DNA from: Dipteris shenzhenensis
Lineage: Eukaryota; Polypodiophyta; Polypodiopsida; Gleicheniales
Assembly (NCBI GenBank): GCA_047967505.1
Contig: CM106538.1
Length of the DNA: 64,000 nt
Direction: 5' to 3' (one strand)
Shown here: piece by piece, positions 43,561 through 54,984 of the stretch
Position numbering within the stretch: the stretch's first letter is position 1
How the letters are laid out: each line of letters opens with the position of its first letter
Program-made: the position numbers and the translations under genes
Notes under the pieces: generated by a model
What the model was told of the DNA's origin: nothing
Databases searched by the model: none
The model's input: only the letters and a program-made list of their open reading frames with translations

Positions 43561-44200
43561 CAGCATGGTGGTAGTATTGAAATGTAAAATCAAATGAAAA
43601 AAAAGAATAGAGAGGGCATTCCCGCGCTCCCGAAACGAGTGTCTAGCAAATTTAGGTGAATTATGGCGTTTAGAAAATTTAGGTGAAATAAATTTGAGGA
43701 AATCTTTAAAATCGTCATCTTTTGAGGACCTCGAATTCTCTAGCCATTTCAACCATACAAAACGTTTGATTTTGCCTGGCTTGAATCTTCTTCTGCACAT
43801 CGCGGGAATGTGCACTGAAGACGAACTTTCCTGCAAAAGCGCCGTGCTTTCATGCCATAAGGAAGTCCAACCCAATGCAATACATTCCTCTTGCTTTGGA
43901 TCAAGCTGTATATGTTCTTTCTTGGCACAGGCACGTGGGCCATGGATCGAAGGTGAGACAGGTTCAGAAGAGTATCCGTCCATAGCCTTGTGGCTGCATG
44001 CCAGTATCGCCATGTTTTGCACGTACGTAGCCGTTGAGACGGCTCGTCCGCTGCAAGGAGGTTGATATTAGCATGATTGGTGTATACTCCATGAGTGTGC
44101 AGAGCTTGGTGACTGCTCTGGTACATCGGAGATTGTAAGTTGATGTAAAATAAAATTTTGAGTGCGCGCTGAGTTAGCATCAGAGCAGGTTATCGATCTA
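43543..44200. other. Open frames on both strands, not assigned
   Basis: A 159-codon minus frame (44022-43543) and a 123-codon plus frame (43694-44065) overlap. GC is higher than in neighbouring DNA. Neither shows a domain that I know. It may be LTR or leader DNA of the adjacent copia remnants, or a captured host fragment. Confidence 0.3.
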
Positions 44201-44229
44201 AAGTCGACTAGCTGGAGTTGATTCATCGT

Positions 44230-44355
44230 CATCGCATGTTACTGTTTGTTGAAGTACGAGACTTGACTTTTGTACTGTTGGAGCAGGTATGTGACAGTAA
44301 ACATGCTAAAGTCATCGACAAAGATCACGAAGTACGACTCCTTAAAACGTGGGGA
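44230..44355 (-). mobile_element. Copia integrase core fragment
   Basis: The minus-strand reading ESYFVIFVDDFSMFTVTYLL matches the copia integrase block RYFVTFIDDYSRxTWVYFL, including the first catalytic Asp. The preceding residues MRIPTF fit the GPMxxPS lead-in after a frame change. Confidence 0.75.
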
Positions 44356-44659
44356 TCCTCATGCGGAGGAGTTCAGATGCTAGAATAACATGGTTTTATG
44401 AAGTTTGCAAAGTATGCATTGAAGCCAAGGATACGATCAAGCTGAAGTAAAGGAAGAAGAATAGACAAGTACTCAAAGAAGCCAAATCAAAGACGATGGA
44501 TCGAAGCTGATTGCTAGAGATGTCTGGCCAAGGAAGAATACAAACCAAGAAGCGGGTGTGGAAAGATCTTAGAGGGTCCTACTTGTGGAAAAGAGGAGAA
44601 CACCATTCATACATATATATATAGAGAGAGAGAGATCGGGACGAGACTGAGATTGTTGT

Positions 44660-44936
44660 GAATGAGTTAGGAAGATGTTAAACTAGATCAACCTGACGAT
44701 CTCCAATGGAGAGAATAAGATCCGATTTTTCTTTAGCATCATTGTCTTTCCACGTAGTAATGTCGGCTTGATTAGTAGGGGCCAAGCCTTGTGCCACGCC
44801 GGTAGCAAAGATAGGTTATGGAGATGGGGTGGTACCATCTACATACTTCCACAAATCTTCTCGAGTGAGCAACATTTGCATACGAACGGACCACGTACGG
44901 TAGTTAGTGTTAGTGAGACGGTCAATTTTATAAGAT
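44660..44936 (-). mobile_element. Copia gag N-terminal fragment
   Basis: The minus-strand reading IDRLTNTNYRTWSVRMQMLL, then TREDLWKYVDGT, is a textbook copia gag start. TTWKDNDAKEKSDLILSIGD follows. The frame is open over most of this span apart from one stop after the TTPSP segment. It lies upstream of the integrase fragment on the same strand with most of gag and the protease missing, so the copy has an internal deletion. Confidence 0.85.
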
Positions 44937-45060
44937 GACAAGCCTCAAGATATGGAGGTCATGGTGATGTGAGCAAGACTTCTCCACAACGAATAGCCAA
45001 AGAATATGACATCTCCGTTGCCTTGGATAGCCTAATAAAAGTAGGCAGTTCCAAGTAGAG

Positions 45061-45128
45061 GGTGACAAACACAAAACGGATGGGAGTCGTAGACGGTGAC
45101 AAACACAAAACGGATGGGAGTCGTGGAG
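45061..45128. repeat. 34-bp tandem duplication
   Basis: Two nearly identical units carry GTGACAAACACAAAACGGAT. Confidence 0.95.
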
Positions 45129-45559
45129 TGCGTGGACAGACTTTTGTTTGAAATATGGTGATGTTAGCAAATTAGTCAGTGCGTATTGTCTTATTAGTTA
45201 ATGCAAAAATGATAGAAGCAAATAAAACAGGAGAGGATAAAGGCTTATTCTTGTTGAGCGCACTTGTTGCTGTCAATGTGTGCTGCTGTTGAGGTCGTCT
45301 GATGAGCAGAAGCCTGGTAATCCATGCTTTTCATGGCAATCATAGTGTTCTAGTTGCAAGGAAAGTCACCAAATGCCAACCATCACTCAAGATACCACTG
45401 CTGCAGAATTGATCAAGCAAAGAATATGGCTTATGGGAGTCAACGGATTCTTAGGCAGGGATGGAGGTATCAAGGTCTGAGCATGGATTACAGCGGGAGG
45501 AAAGGATCGAGCGCTGAGGAAAGAAAAGGGGATCCATTAGACACGTGAGAATTGCTCAA

Positions 45560-45680
45560 GAGAACCACAACTTTCTAATTGGGCAGAGAAACTAAATACA
45601 GCCTTATGGGCATACCAAACCACACTCAAGGTCAATACATGGAATACACCTTTTCAATTGGTGGATCTTTTGCCGAAAGC
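45560..45680 (+). mobile_element. Ty3/gypsy integrase C-terminal fragment
   Basis: NWAEKLNTALWAYQTTLKVN followed by WNTPFQLV matches the gypsy integrase block WxxxLPxALWAYRTTxxxxTGxTPFxLVYG. The surrounding sequence is not readable as pol. Confidence 0.75.
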
Positions 45681-46129
45681 ACACGATCTCCTCGATGATA
45701 CCACTTTTCTTTTATCATGTACCACTTCCTCTCCCGGCACAAAAACTTTGTACTCTTTTATTTTGTAACATTCAGAACGACAAATACAATCATGCAAAAC
45801 TTACCTGGGTTTACTGTAGCCCTTAAAGTTAGGGACTCCATGGTCTCTCAATTTATCTCGAGGATTACTCTTTGCAAAAAAATCCCCTTTTTAAGCCTCT
45901 TGAAAGTTGGCTACTTCTCTGGATTGGGATATTGATGTAGAGCTCATATTTTTTGTGAATGTTGGCAAAGTCCTATTGGAACCTCTTCTCCTTAATGCTC
46001 ATCTTGTCCCAACAAAGGATAGTATAGCGAGACTTGCCTATTTTGTCAGAGTAAGTACCACCCAATTGAAGAAATACATAAGCATGATGCAAGTTGACTG
46101 TGACTCCTAATGAAGCCCCTCACTCAAGT

Positions 46130-46560
46130 CAAGCAACGGATGAAGAATTTGAATCATTTCAAAGCAATTGAGCTTGGGTGTTGGCAATCCACATGTAGAT
46201 AGACAGATTTTAAGTTTGAGATCGTTGCTAAAAAGAAAAAGAAAGTAGATGGCACCCTCTCCGATTGTAAGACCCACCTTGTTGCTTGGGGGTCATATGC
46301 ATACATCTATTGTGTATGATTGTCACCGTGTTATTTGCTCAAAATCTTAATCTCCATCAAATAGTTGTAAAAGCGGCTTTACTAAATGGAATGCATCCTC
46401 CATCGCAAGTTGTCTACTTGAAGCAACCTCAAGGATCCATTGATAATGGCCAACATTACAAGGTATATGAATTGTGTCTAACCTCTGTGGACTACAACGA
46501 ATATTCATCTCGAGTCTCCATACTATTCTTGAGAAGATAAACATTCTAATCAGTGTCTAT
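46130..46560 (+). mobile_element. Copia reverse transcriptase fragment
   Basis: KKKKKVDGTLSDCKTHLVAW and, further on, LLFAQNLNLHQI-type and VYLKQPQGSIDNGQHYKVYEL pieces follow the RVT_2 order (KYKADGxxxRYKARLVAKG; AxxNLxLHQMDVKTAFLNG; VYMKQPxGF). Frames shift between the pieces. The catalytic YxDD motif is probably represented by LYADDLF near 46599-46619, read across a frame change. Confidence 0.75.
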
Positions 46561-46640
46561 TTCAACTGATTTGCAAATGCAATCTGCATGATAAATTTAT
46601 ATGCTGATGACTTATTTCTTCTCCATAAATGATTTGGATT

Positions 46641-46865
46641 TTTCCAACAAACCAAAGATTAGTTCTCTTTGAACTTTGAGATGAGTAACAGTATGGGGAC
46701 CCAACATGATCATGTTACACGTTTCATAGAAAGCTCCCACGGGGTAAATGATTTTTTTCCAACAAACCAAAGATTAGTTCTCTTTGAACTTTGAGATGAG
46801 TAACAGTATGGGGACCCAACATGATCATGCTACATGTTTCATAGAAAGCTCCCACGGGGGGTCAC
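46641..46865. repeat. ~115-bp tandem duplication inside the copia relic
   Basis: Two units are offset by 115 bp and share CCAACAAACCAAAGATTAG and GGGGACCCAACATGATCATG. They differ at only a few sites. Confidence 0.95.
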
Positions 46866-46867
46866 AC

Positions 46868-47079
46868 ATAAATATGTAAGCGTAGCACATGAGTTTTTTT
46901 TTTTTCAATAGAAGGGGTTTTTAAATGTTCTTTTCCATATATTTTATATATAGAAGGGTACCATTTAAAGCGGATATTCACAGACTGAATATAAAAAGGG
47001 TGTGTTTTATCCATTAAAAAATCACAGATAAGAAATGTTTAAAGTAGGCCTTCAACGCACGTGATGCAAAGGATTTACA
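46868..47079 (-). repeat. LTR-start family, copy 4
   Basis: Read on the minus strand the copy starts TGTAAATCC at 47079 after CGGGGGA. It then shares CACGTGCGTT, AAGGCCTA, AAAACACACCCTTTTT and TTCAGTCTGTGAATA with copy 1. Confidence 0.8.
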
Positions 47080-47439
47080 TCCCCCGAGAAAGCTCCCCAA
47101 TGAAGTAATATAAGATGTTCCTCAATGGTTTTAGATGGAGCAAGCCAAACTCATTTGCGGATGATTTCACACCTACTACCTAGTATCCTGCATGTGCTTA
47201 GACAATGCTTTTACTACTGGACCAGTCTCCCAATATATGCAGCAACCTTAGTTGCAACATGAGCAAGCTACAAGCTTACCTTCTATGCTATATTCTCTAT
47301 ATCATAATTGTCTATTTAGACTCTCCTCAACCTTTTCTTTGTCAATGATTTGATTTAGATTATGGGAGAGACTTTGACACCCATAAATCCACCTCCAGAC
47401 ATGTCTTCATTCTTATAGGTAGTCTCGTCTATTAGTATT

Positions 47440-47780
47440 GAAAGAACCAACCAAAACAATATTATCTTTAACAAAAGCTAAATATATGGAACTAGTGTTG
47501 ACAGTCACTGAAGGTATCTAGCTCTTAAGGCTTCTTAAAGAATTTAGATAAGTGATGGCTACTGCTTCACATAATATAACTTATGATACAAAAGTCTACA
47601 ATGCAATTGCATAGAGTGAGGCTCAGTCTAAAAGACTAAACATATTGACCTCAAGTATCATTTCATAAATAACCATATTGTCAGAGACCTCATGTCTCTA
47701 ACGTTTGATTCTATCTGAAGATGTGCTAGTAGATACCTTGACTAAGGAGTTACCTAGTTCTCAAGATTGTATCCTTTATA
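47440..47780 (+). mobile_element. Copia RNase H C-terminal fragment
   Basis: LTKAKYMELVLTVTEGI then LLRLLKEF matches the RNase H block STTEAEYMALxxAxxExxWLxxLLxEL. HIDLKYHFINNHI and, in another frame, EDVLVDTLTKELPSS match the ending HIDIRYHFIRD…ADILTKAL. It probably continues the RT fragment at 46130. Confidence 0.85.
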
Positions 47781-48140
47781 GTCTATTGCAACTCACAGAA
47801 CCATAGGTGTTATGTTTAAACTATGTTAGAGTGGATCTAGGAAATAAATTGCTAGATTTAGAAGCAAGTATTCAGATGGCATCTAGCATACAAAATTGAT
47901 CAAAGATAGTGAGAGAGTGGACTCTCAGGATGGCACACATTGTCTAGGATCACCTCAGAGTGTTTTAATTATCATTGGAAAATATTGTGAGTAATAAGGA
48001 GCATAGGCAATGACAATGACATATGATCTATCTTGTACTCATGAATTAGGTCAAATTCTATTAAATTAAATAACAAACTGCGTATCTCATTTTGCTTGTT
48101 AGAGAATCTACTACGATATTCATCAAAGTTCTTGACCTAT

Positions 48141-48423
48141 TGTTGAGATTTGTACATCCGGATGACTTGAGGGGTAGTAAATACACTTTCATGTGATTGG
48201 AGGATGTTGGATAGGGATTGGATGTGGATGGAGACTTGGTTCCTATTTAATTAGACTTGGTCAATCCCTATAGTGTGGATCATTCAAGCCTTCCCTTTTG
48301 TAAAGTAATATTTAACATTATCTTAATGTGCTAACTAGATTTGTGTGATCCTCCATTTTCCATCTCTCCTCTCCCTCTTGTGAGCTTTTCCTCCATTGGA
48401 CAATCCCTTTGTGTTTAATAACA
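48141..48423 (+). repeat. Left LTR of the outer element
   Basis: It is 283 bp, beginning TGTTGAGATT and ending TTTAATAACA. Confidence 0.88.
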
Positions 48424-48504
48424 TGGTATCAGATCTCCACGTGGCTGTACTTTCTTTTTTTTACTCCCTTGAAGTTGCATTTGTGGGTTGAGAGAAGGTC
48501 TTCC

Positions 48505-48700
48505 TTGTTGCTCGAAGATTCATGCTTCTTTTATCAAACTATTGAACCATCACATTTTGACCCTCTTTGGTTGCCTTCCATCCCCCACTTTTAAAAAATG
48601 CTTACTACCTTGTTGCTGGAAGATTCATGGTTCTTTAACCAAACTATTCAACCATCACATTTTGACCCTCTCTGGTTGCCTTTGGGCTTACCTCTTAGTT
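48505..48700. repeat. ~105-bp tandem duplication in the outer element leader
   Basis: Both units carry ACCATCACATTTTGACCCTC, offset by about 105 bp. Confidence 0.92.
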
Positions 48701-49144
48701 TTGGTACAAGGCTACCATGGTCTAAGAAGCTTCCCTCAAACCTTTTATAGAAAGGTTATGCAGCATTTGATGATGTTCATCATTGCCTGGGAGCATTACA
48801 CAGCTTCTCTTTTGTCTTTCTGTGACAGTAACAGCTTGGCTATGATTTGTTAATTCTAAGACAGCGCATAGTGTTATAGCTAGGATATTTCCTTGTTGCT
48901 AATGGGTTTGCTGGAATTTTCTAGCCTCGGTTGCTAGAAACAATCCATTTTGCTGCTGTCTCATCGTCAATTTCTCCAAGTGGTTCATTTGATCTCTTTT
49001 ATTGGCTACTCAATGGACAGTTTGTGATGGGAGCTTCTGGATGAACTATTTAGGAGTGGGCAAGAGGGAGGGAGAGGAGACGATGCAGCAAGGGATTGGC
49101 ATTGCTGTGAGCGATGTCTCACGATTGAAAGAGCTGGGAGAAGA

Positions 49145-49192
49145 AAGGCAAAGTCCTCTCATGTGGTGCTGGCAAAGTCCTCTCATGTGGTG
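49145..49192. repeat. 24-bp tandem duplication
   Basis: GCAAAGTCCTCTCATGTGGT is repeated directly, just before the nested element. Confidence 0.95.
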
Positions 49193-49207
49193 CTCCAAGA
49201 ACAATGG

Positions 49208-49711
49208 TGTTGTTTGGTAAATTAGGTAGATTAGTGTGTTAGGTTAGCATGGCTGCATGCAGAGTAGGTTAGAAGGCGTGATAATAAGCCGCCAATTTTG
49301 GAGCGCAGAGTAGATACGAAATCAACAGGAAAGAGGTGGTTATATACCCGCTGAAGGTTCTCTATGAGTGTGCCTTTGTATGAGTGCTCCACTATTGCTA
49401 ATTGAACTGCATTCAGCTTCCTTTTTTATTGATTAGCTTTCTGCCTATGCTGATCAATTGGTACTCTTAGTAAATACTTGCTTGGTATTTCATTAGTTTT
49501 GGGTCACTTGCAGTCCCTCTGACTGTAAGTACCTTTAGTAGCTCTCAGCCTTCAGCTTATTTATTTTGTTGTTCTCTTTGATGAGACAACGCTAGCAGAT
49601 GTATCAACTGTTTAAGTCTCCTAGGCCGTTTGGCCTTTTAGAGACGTTAATATATATCTATCTATCTATCTATCTCTTGCGAGTCAGTGTGTCTTGCTTC
49701 ATTTTTCTACA
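49208..49711 (+). repeat. 5' LTR of the nested copia element
   Basis: It begins TGTTGTTTGG and ends TTTTTCTACA. It contains TTATATACCC, a likely TATA region, and a TATC microsatellite at about 49655-49676. Confidence 0.93.
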
Positions 49712-49794
49712 TGGTATCAGAGCCAGTCGGTCTCTGAACCTACCTCTGTTTTCTTATCTCACCTGCATACACTTCCTTCCCTTCTCTCGTGCAA

Positions 49795-49990
49795 TGGCCA
49801 CCACTGATCAGAACTCAACAATCTCCTGATCCAATACGAGACACTCATTGTCACTTTGGGCAACAACACTTAATGTGAAGTTTGATGACGTTGGTGCTCG
49901 ACTTCTGGAAGAAGAACTACACAAGAACAAACAAAGGACCGAGATTGATTCTGTCTATTTCTCTCAAGGCGTGAAACCACAAGCACGAGG
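49795..49990 (+). pseudogene. Truncated copia gag
   Basis: ATG 49795 opens MATTDQNSTIS and then a stop. A following frame contains LLEEELHKNKQRTE, like the end of the copia gag core before the zinc region, and SQGVKPQARGKRF. Most of gag is missing. Confidence 0.6.
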
Positions 49991-50001
49991 TAAGCGATTC
50001 A

Positions 50002-50502
50002 ATGTGTCTGCCTTGGGGCGAGGCAATTACATTGGCTGTAGATGTCATCAACTGTCTCCCGACCCGTGCGTGCGATATGCAGACACCAGAAGAACGATGG
50101 ACGGGTAAGAAACCTGATGTCTGTGTCTTCAGGGTTTTCGAGTGCAAAGCTCTTGTTCATGTCCCAGATGAGAACCGCTCCAAGCTTGAGGCAAAATGTT
50201 GTATTTGTTACTTCATGGGTCTTGATCATGCAAGTAAAGGTTACCGATTTTACTATCCCTCTACGCGAAGGATTGTTCGAAGTCGAGATGTTGGATTTAT
50301 GGAGGACCAGCCAGCAGGAGAGATGAGAATGGATTCCAGTTCACTCTCTTATTGCTATGATGGACCTCCCATGCTCGGGTATTGTGATGCGGACTGGGCC
50401 AGTGATCCCCAAGTCAACTTCGGGTTACCTATTCATTCTTGCTGGTGGCCCCATCAGCTGGTCTTCACAAAAGCAAGAGTGCACAGCTCTCTCCTCGACT
50501 GA
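50002..50502 (+). pseudogene. Copia integrase C-terminus fused to RNase H
   Basis: One open frame of 166 codons begins in the integrase C-terminal part (DVINCLPTRACDMQTPEERW, TGKKPDVCVFRVFECKALVH, SKGYRFYYPSTRRIVRSRDV) and passes directly into RNase H (MLGYCDADWASDPQ). The whole RT domain is absent. RNase H continues in the next frame (50357-50566: GPISWSSQKQECTALSSTEA, EYVDLSHAARES) and then to about 50780. The fusion has kept its frame, so it could in principle be translated, though the RNase H part is then frameshifted. Confidence 0.9.
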
Positions 50503-50973
50503 AGCTGAATATGTCGACCTCAGTCATGCAGCACGAGAGTCTATGGTTACATCTCTTCCTCTCTGAAATCCCCACTCTTCCTATCCCGCTTCCTCTCCTC
50601 TTCACTGACAGCCAAGGTGCCCTCTCCTCTCTGGCAATGGGACTTTTCACAAAAGAATCAAACATATTGATATCCGTTATCATTTCATCAGAGAGGTTCT
50701 CAAGAACGGCAGTCTCAACATAGAATATTGCCCCACTGAGGACATGCTTGCTGACATTCTCACGAAGCCTCTTCCCTGAGATTGCCACGACTCTCTTTGT
50801 GCCCAAATGAACTGTTTATTGGGTGGGAGTGTTCAGCCAACTTAAGGCAACCTCAGAAAATTTAAAGGCAGACAACTCATATGAGTACACAGTAGGTAGT
50901 GTGTGAGTGTTGACATTGGGTGGGAGTAATTTTGTAATAAGACAACTCATCTGAGTTATCTGCTGGGTGGGAG

Positions 50974-51242
50974 TGTTGTTTGGTAAATTAGGCAGATCAG
51001 TGCGTTAGGTTAGCATGGCTGCATGCAGAGTAGGTTAGAAGGCTTGATAATAAGCAGCCAATTTTGGAGCGCAGAGTAGATACGAAATCAACGGGAAAGA
51101 GGGGGTTATATACCCGCTGAAGGTTCTCTGTGAGTGTGCCTTTGTATCAGTGCTCCACTATTGCTAATTGAACTGCATTCAGCTTCCTTTTCGTCTCCAT
51201 CTCTCTCTTGCGAGTCAGTGTGTCTTGCTTCATTTTTCTACA
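50974..51242 (+). repeat. 3' LTR of the nested copia element
   Basis: It is 269 bp and matches both ends of the 5' LTR. It lacks the central ~235-bp block of the 5' LTR. Confidence 0.93.
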
Positions 51243-53856
51243 CATGGGACGAAGGAGGGGAAGAATCCGAACCATCGGCCATTTTTTTCTGTCACCCTCT
51301 GGAGCTTTTAAAGGCTGCAACACTCTAGGTCACGAGACTATTTTTTAACTGCTTGGTCCAAGTCCTCCAATTCTCAAAATTTGACCCTGCTTGTGCTTAA
51401 ATACAATCCCATCATCAGAGAGAGTTTTGAAAGTGCTGAATCCCTTTCCTTGCATCTTTCCTTGTCTACAATTAAATCTCGTTTTGTGTTATAAAATTTT
51501 GTTGTTCTAAGGTCTCTACTTCCAGCCCCTTCAAATCCCTATTGTTGATGACTTGCTTTCATGTACCAGTGCAGATCCTTGCTTCGCCATGGAACAGGGG
51601 CATTTCTTGATCAAGCACGCTGTGCACTCGTTGGATATTCTGAACGTGGTCTTGAGCCATGACAAATTAGTTCAGGCACAGACCTACGCGACTCATCAAA
51701 ATCATATAGCCATGCAAAGAGAAGCTTCCACAAAGTTTTACCAAGAGAAGCTTCGACATGAACTAAGATGGTAAAGTACAAGATTTTACCAAGACAAAAA
51801 GGCTTTATTAAGGGAAAGGGCTTTTTGTGTGCTTATGCAACTGCCGCTTCCAATTTTCTGTGCTAGCTCTTGCCTTTTCAGGCAATTGCGGCTTCCATAT
51901 TTTCTGTGCTAGCTCTTGCGTTTTCAGGCAAACAAGATCTCTTGTCCATTACTTTAGATGAACTCTCATGGTTTGCATCCATGTTTGATCTGTTGCATGA
52001 TCAAGCTAAATTCTCCCAATAGTACTCCTGTCAACTCCTTTGAAGAACCGGATGCTCCAAATAAGCCTCACACGTATTCATCCATGAATACCGATCCCCT
52101 CACTTTCTAGGATACTCTTGATGATATCCACAATCCACACCAACATAACAAAAGCCTCAATCCCAAATGGCCATGTTTCTATCACTTCCCGTAGGCTCAG
52201 AAAGTCCATCAACCACAATATTTGTCTATCCATGTGAAATCTAGGTGGGCATATTTCATTGTTCATCTAACCATTTGACCATTTGGGAGAAGTTCAGCCG
52301 GCAATCCATTTCCGGTGGACTAGATTCAGGAGTAGGAAAAAGATTAAATGAGATTCCACACTGTTGTAGCAAGCGCATATGCCCTTCTCGATCAATTTGG
52401 CAGCTTTGGCACCGGAGATGATGTGTAGCTTGTATCTATGCTCAATACTTTTTATTGTACAAGCTCGAGCACTCATAGAGCCAAGTCAAGCATTGTAGGA
52501 GATGTAAAGAGAAGTGTTTCCTCAATGGAGAATCTATTTGCAGGTTCGTTCTCTTATAGAGAAACACATCAGATTTAGCTCGATGGCTTGATTACATATC
52601 CTTATCACAGGTCTAATCCTGGGAGCCACAATACTTGAATCCAGTAGTGAATCTTTGCACCAGATAGCCATTGAGAGCAAGAATTGAGAATGACAACAAT
52701 GATCTTGGGCCATCTTGATTTCAAATGGCTGCTTGCTGCCCACAATCCACCTAGTAATTCATATATGAAGTATTGACAAAGGTGAGCCTGATACTGTGCC
52801 ATTCCCACCTAGCAATCCATTTATGAAATATTTACAAAATCTAGGCTAATAATAATATGTTCAAGAATTAATATGCCTTCTATTTTGAATGTAATTATGC
52901 ATGTTTGCAGGTAGTGAAAGAGATCTACATAACATGCAAGATATTCATTTAATCACAACTTCTCATAAGACTTAATTGTAATGCTACTCGATGCTTATAT
53001 TCTCTATGTTCTCAATCTCGATGCCTAGGGAAAAGCTCATTCCTTGAACTAGAAGTGGGCCTCCCCACCTCCAGTGTGTGTGGTTATAATTATTATAATA
53101 TATAGTATATATAAAATTGGTTTCGTTGTTTGTTCATCTTTCCTTGTTCTATGTTCTAGATGTATTTATATGCATTCCTCTCTTTTGAAGCATGTTCTCG
53201 ATGTGAGGGATCATTTGAAATCAGCAAAGATAGCCAAGTTGATAGCAAAGCTCTTTTGTATCTATTAAGTACTTTAGCTATTTATGGGTTCTAATGGCCA
53301 AAGGCCATTATGGTAAGTTGGTTCACATATAGCAAAGGTTAATTCATCTCTTGATAAGAAAGAGCCTGCAATTTTTTAATAGCAAAAAAGCTTGATCCTG
53401 AGAATGCACTTGGTAATCAAGCTCCCATTTTCACCTTGCTTTATATGCTCATTCATGTTTTTAGCGACATCAATAGAGCAAAATATTTAGAAATGTATTT
53501 GGAGACATCACTTTCATAGTGACATGTCTTTATTTAATCTATTTTGAATTTGTACCTTTATTTTTATGGCATTTTGATGCGACAAACTTTTTATTTCTCC
53601 AAATTTTTTGTAAAAGTAGACACTGTCCTTGAACTTATATAAAAGGCAAGATATGAATTTAAAGAAAGTCATGCAGCAACTTTGCAGAGTCACATTAATC
53701 ACACACTACTCTCCTAAAGCTGTGTGTCGTCAAGTTAACACCATGCCTTCAATTATATCCAAAACCTTGTAATAAAATTGTAACTGATAAAGGCTTCTCT
53801 TGTTCTTGTCACTTGATGCTTATGTAATACTCAACCTATTTTGTATTGCAGGAGAG
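51243..53856. other. Internal DNA of the outer element, no recognised gene
   Basis: Open frames are short; 51553-51774 (73 codons) has no known motif. A small direct repeat with TTTCTGTGCTAGCTCTTGC occurs twice near 51855-51930. The non-coding content supports a non-autonomous outer element. Confidence 0.5.
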
Positions 53857-54146
53857 TATTGAGATTTATACATATGAAAGATTAAAGGGGTTTAATTCTA
53901 CTTCCGTGTTAGTGGAGGATGTAGATATTGAATAGGAATTGGATGTGGATGATGGATACTTGGTTCCTATTTAATGGGTGGTCACTCCCTTTGTATGATA
54001 TGAATTATCCTAGCCTTCCTTTCATGAAGGTAATCATTAACATGAACTTGGTATGTTGACTCATCTTATGTGGTCATTAATTTTCTATCTCCTCTACCTC
54101 TTGTGGACTTCTCCCCCATTATGCACTTCTTCATGTTTTCATAACA
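53857..54146 (+). repeat. Right LTR of the outer element
   Basis: It is 290 bp and pairs with 48141-48423. It is preceded by a short purine run, GGAGAG. Confidence 0.85.
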
Positions 54147-54984
54147 TGTATGACCTTCTCATTTACAAATTTAAATTCCCTCAAGAGAAAACCATAAGTT
54201 AAAACATCCAAGAAATATCCCCACAAAATTTTATCACCTCTTATCCTAAAACTATTCATTTTTTTGCTATTAGTAGTACAATTCAAGAGTAGCATTTGGG
54301 GATACAAGAGCTACCCAATATACCATTTTTTATAGTATTTGTATTCTCTCCATGGAGTGAACCTACCTACAAGACGGAACTTGTGAACTCCTAAATTAGT
54401 AAAACTAAAGATTTTGTAAACTATGTGAGTATATTCTCTCCATAAAGGAGTGAGCCTACCATACAAGACGGAAAGACATTTAAAAATTATCTTTCTTAAA
54501 AGCTATCCACTTGTGAACTCCTAAATTAGTAAAACTAAAGATTTTGTAAACTATGTGAGTAGTGTCTTCATAATGGTGGTTTCTTAGCATGAAGAAATTA
54601 TAAATCTAAAAGTGTCTTTGTTCCATTAGTAATGACTCCTCAATAGTGAGAACTATGGATTTGTACATGACAAGAGATATATGTCTATATACTAATGATG
54701 TAGGACTCTCAAGGTGATAGAGAGAGATTATTGTGAAAATAATGTTTTTCTTTGGTAAATATTATCTTAGCTATTGATTAACAATATGATATTTAAAAGA
54801 TCTAGTAGGTGGTTAGACTATTCAAGGTAGTAACAAATAAATTTGAGTATGCTTTATACTTTTTGCTCTCTTGGCATATCACTTGACATGAATGACTCGC
54901 TTGTGGAAAATACAGTGCTACCTTGGGAAAAACCAAGTACTCAATAACTCTTATAATAGCTAGGTATTGCCATTAATGACCTGT

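Larger units (their letters stand above)
49208..51242 (+). mobile_element. Nested copia element with integrase joined to RNase H
   Basis: The LTRs are 49208-49711 and 50974-51242. The primer site TGGTATCAGAGCC lies at 49712-49724 and the purine tract GGGTGGGAG lies at 50965-50973. Flanks AATGG and CATGG agree at four of five bases as a probable target duplication. The internal 1.26 kb keeps a gag start (ATG 49795), an integrase C-terminal part and RNase H, with the rest deleted. The 5' LTR is about 235 bp longer than the 3' LTR, through an internal insertion in one or a deletion in the other. It lies inside the 48141-54146 element. Confidence 0.93.
48141..54146 (+). mobile_element. Copia-type LTR element with little coding capacity, host of a nested element
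   Basis: Two LTRs (48141-48423 and 53857-54146) share TTGAGATTT, GGATGTGGATG, ACTTGGTTCCTATTTAAT and ATAACA ends. A primer site, TGGTATCAGATC (48424-48435), follows the left LTR. After removing the nested element at 49208-51242, about 3.4 kb of internal DNA remains with no recognised gag or pol, so it is like a LARD-type derivative. Flanking pentamers (CCTAT and TGTAT) do not match exactly, and the right LTR begins TA rather than TG, both signs of age. Confidence 0.85.

Noticed and set aside
43543-44065. Overlapping 159-codon minus and 123-codon plus ORFs
   Set aside because: Neither shows a known domain, both strands are equally open, and the region lies between copia fragments. It is kept only as an unassigned stretch.
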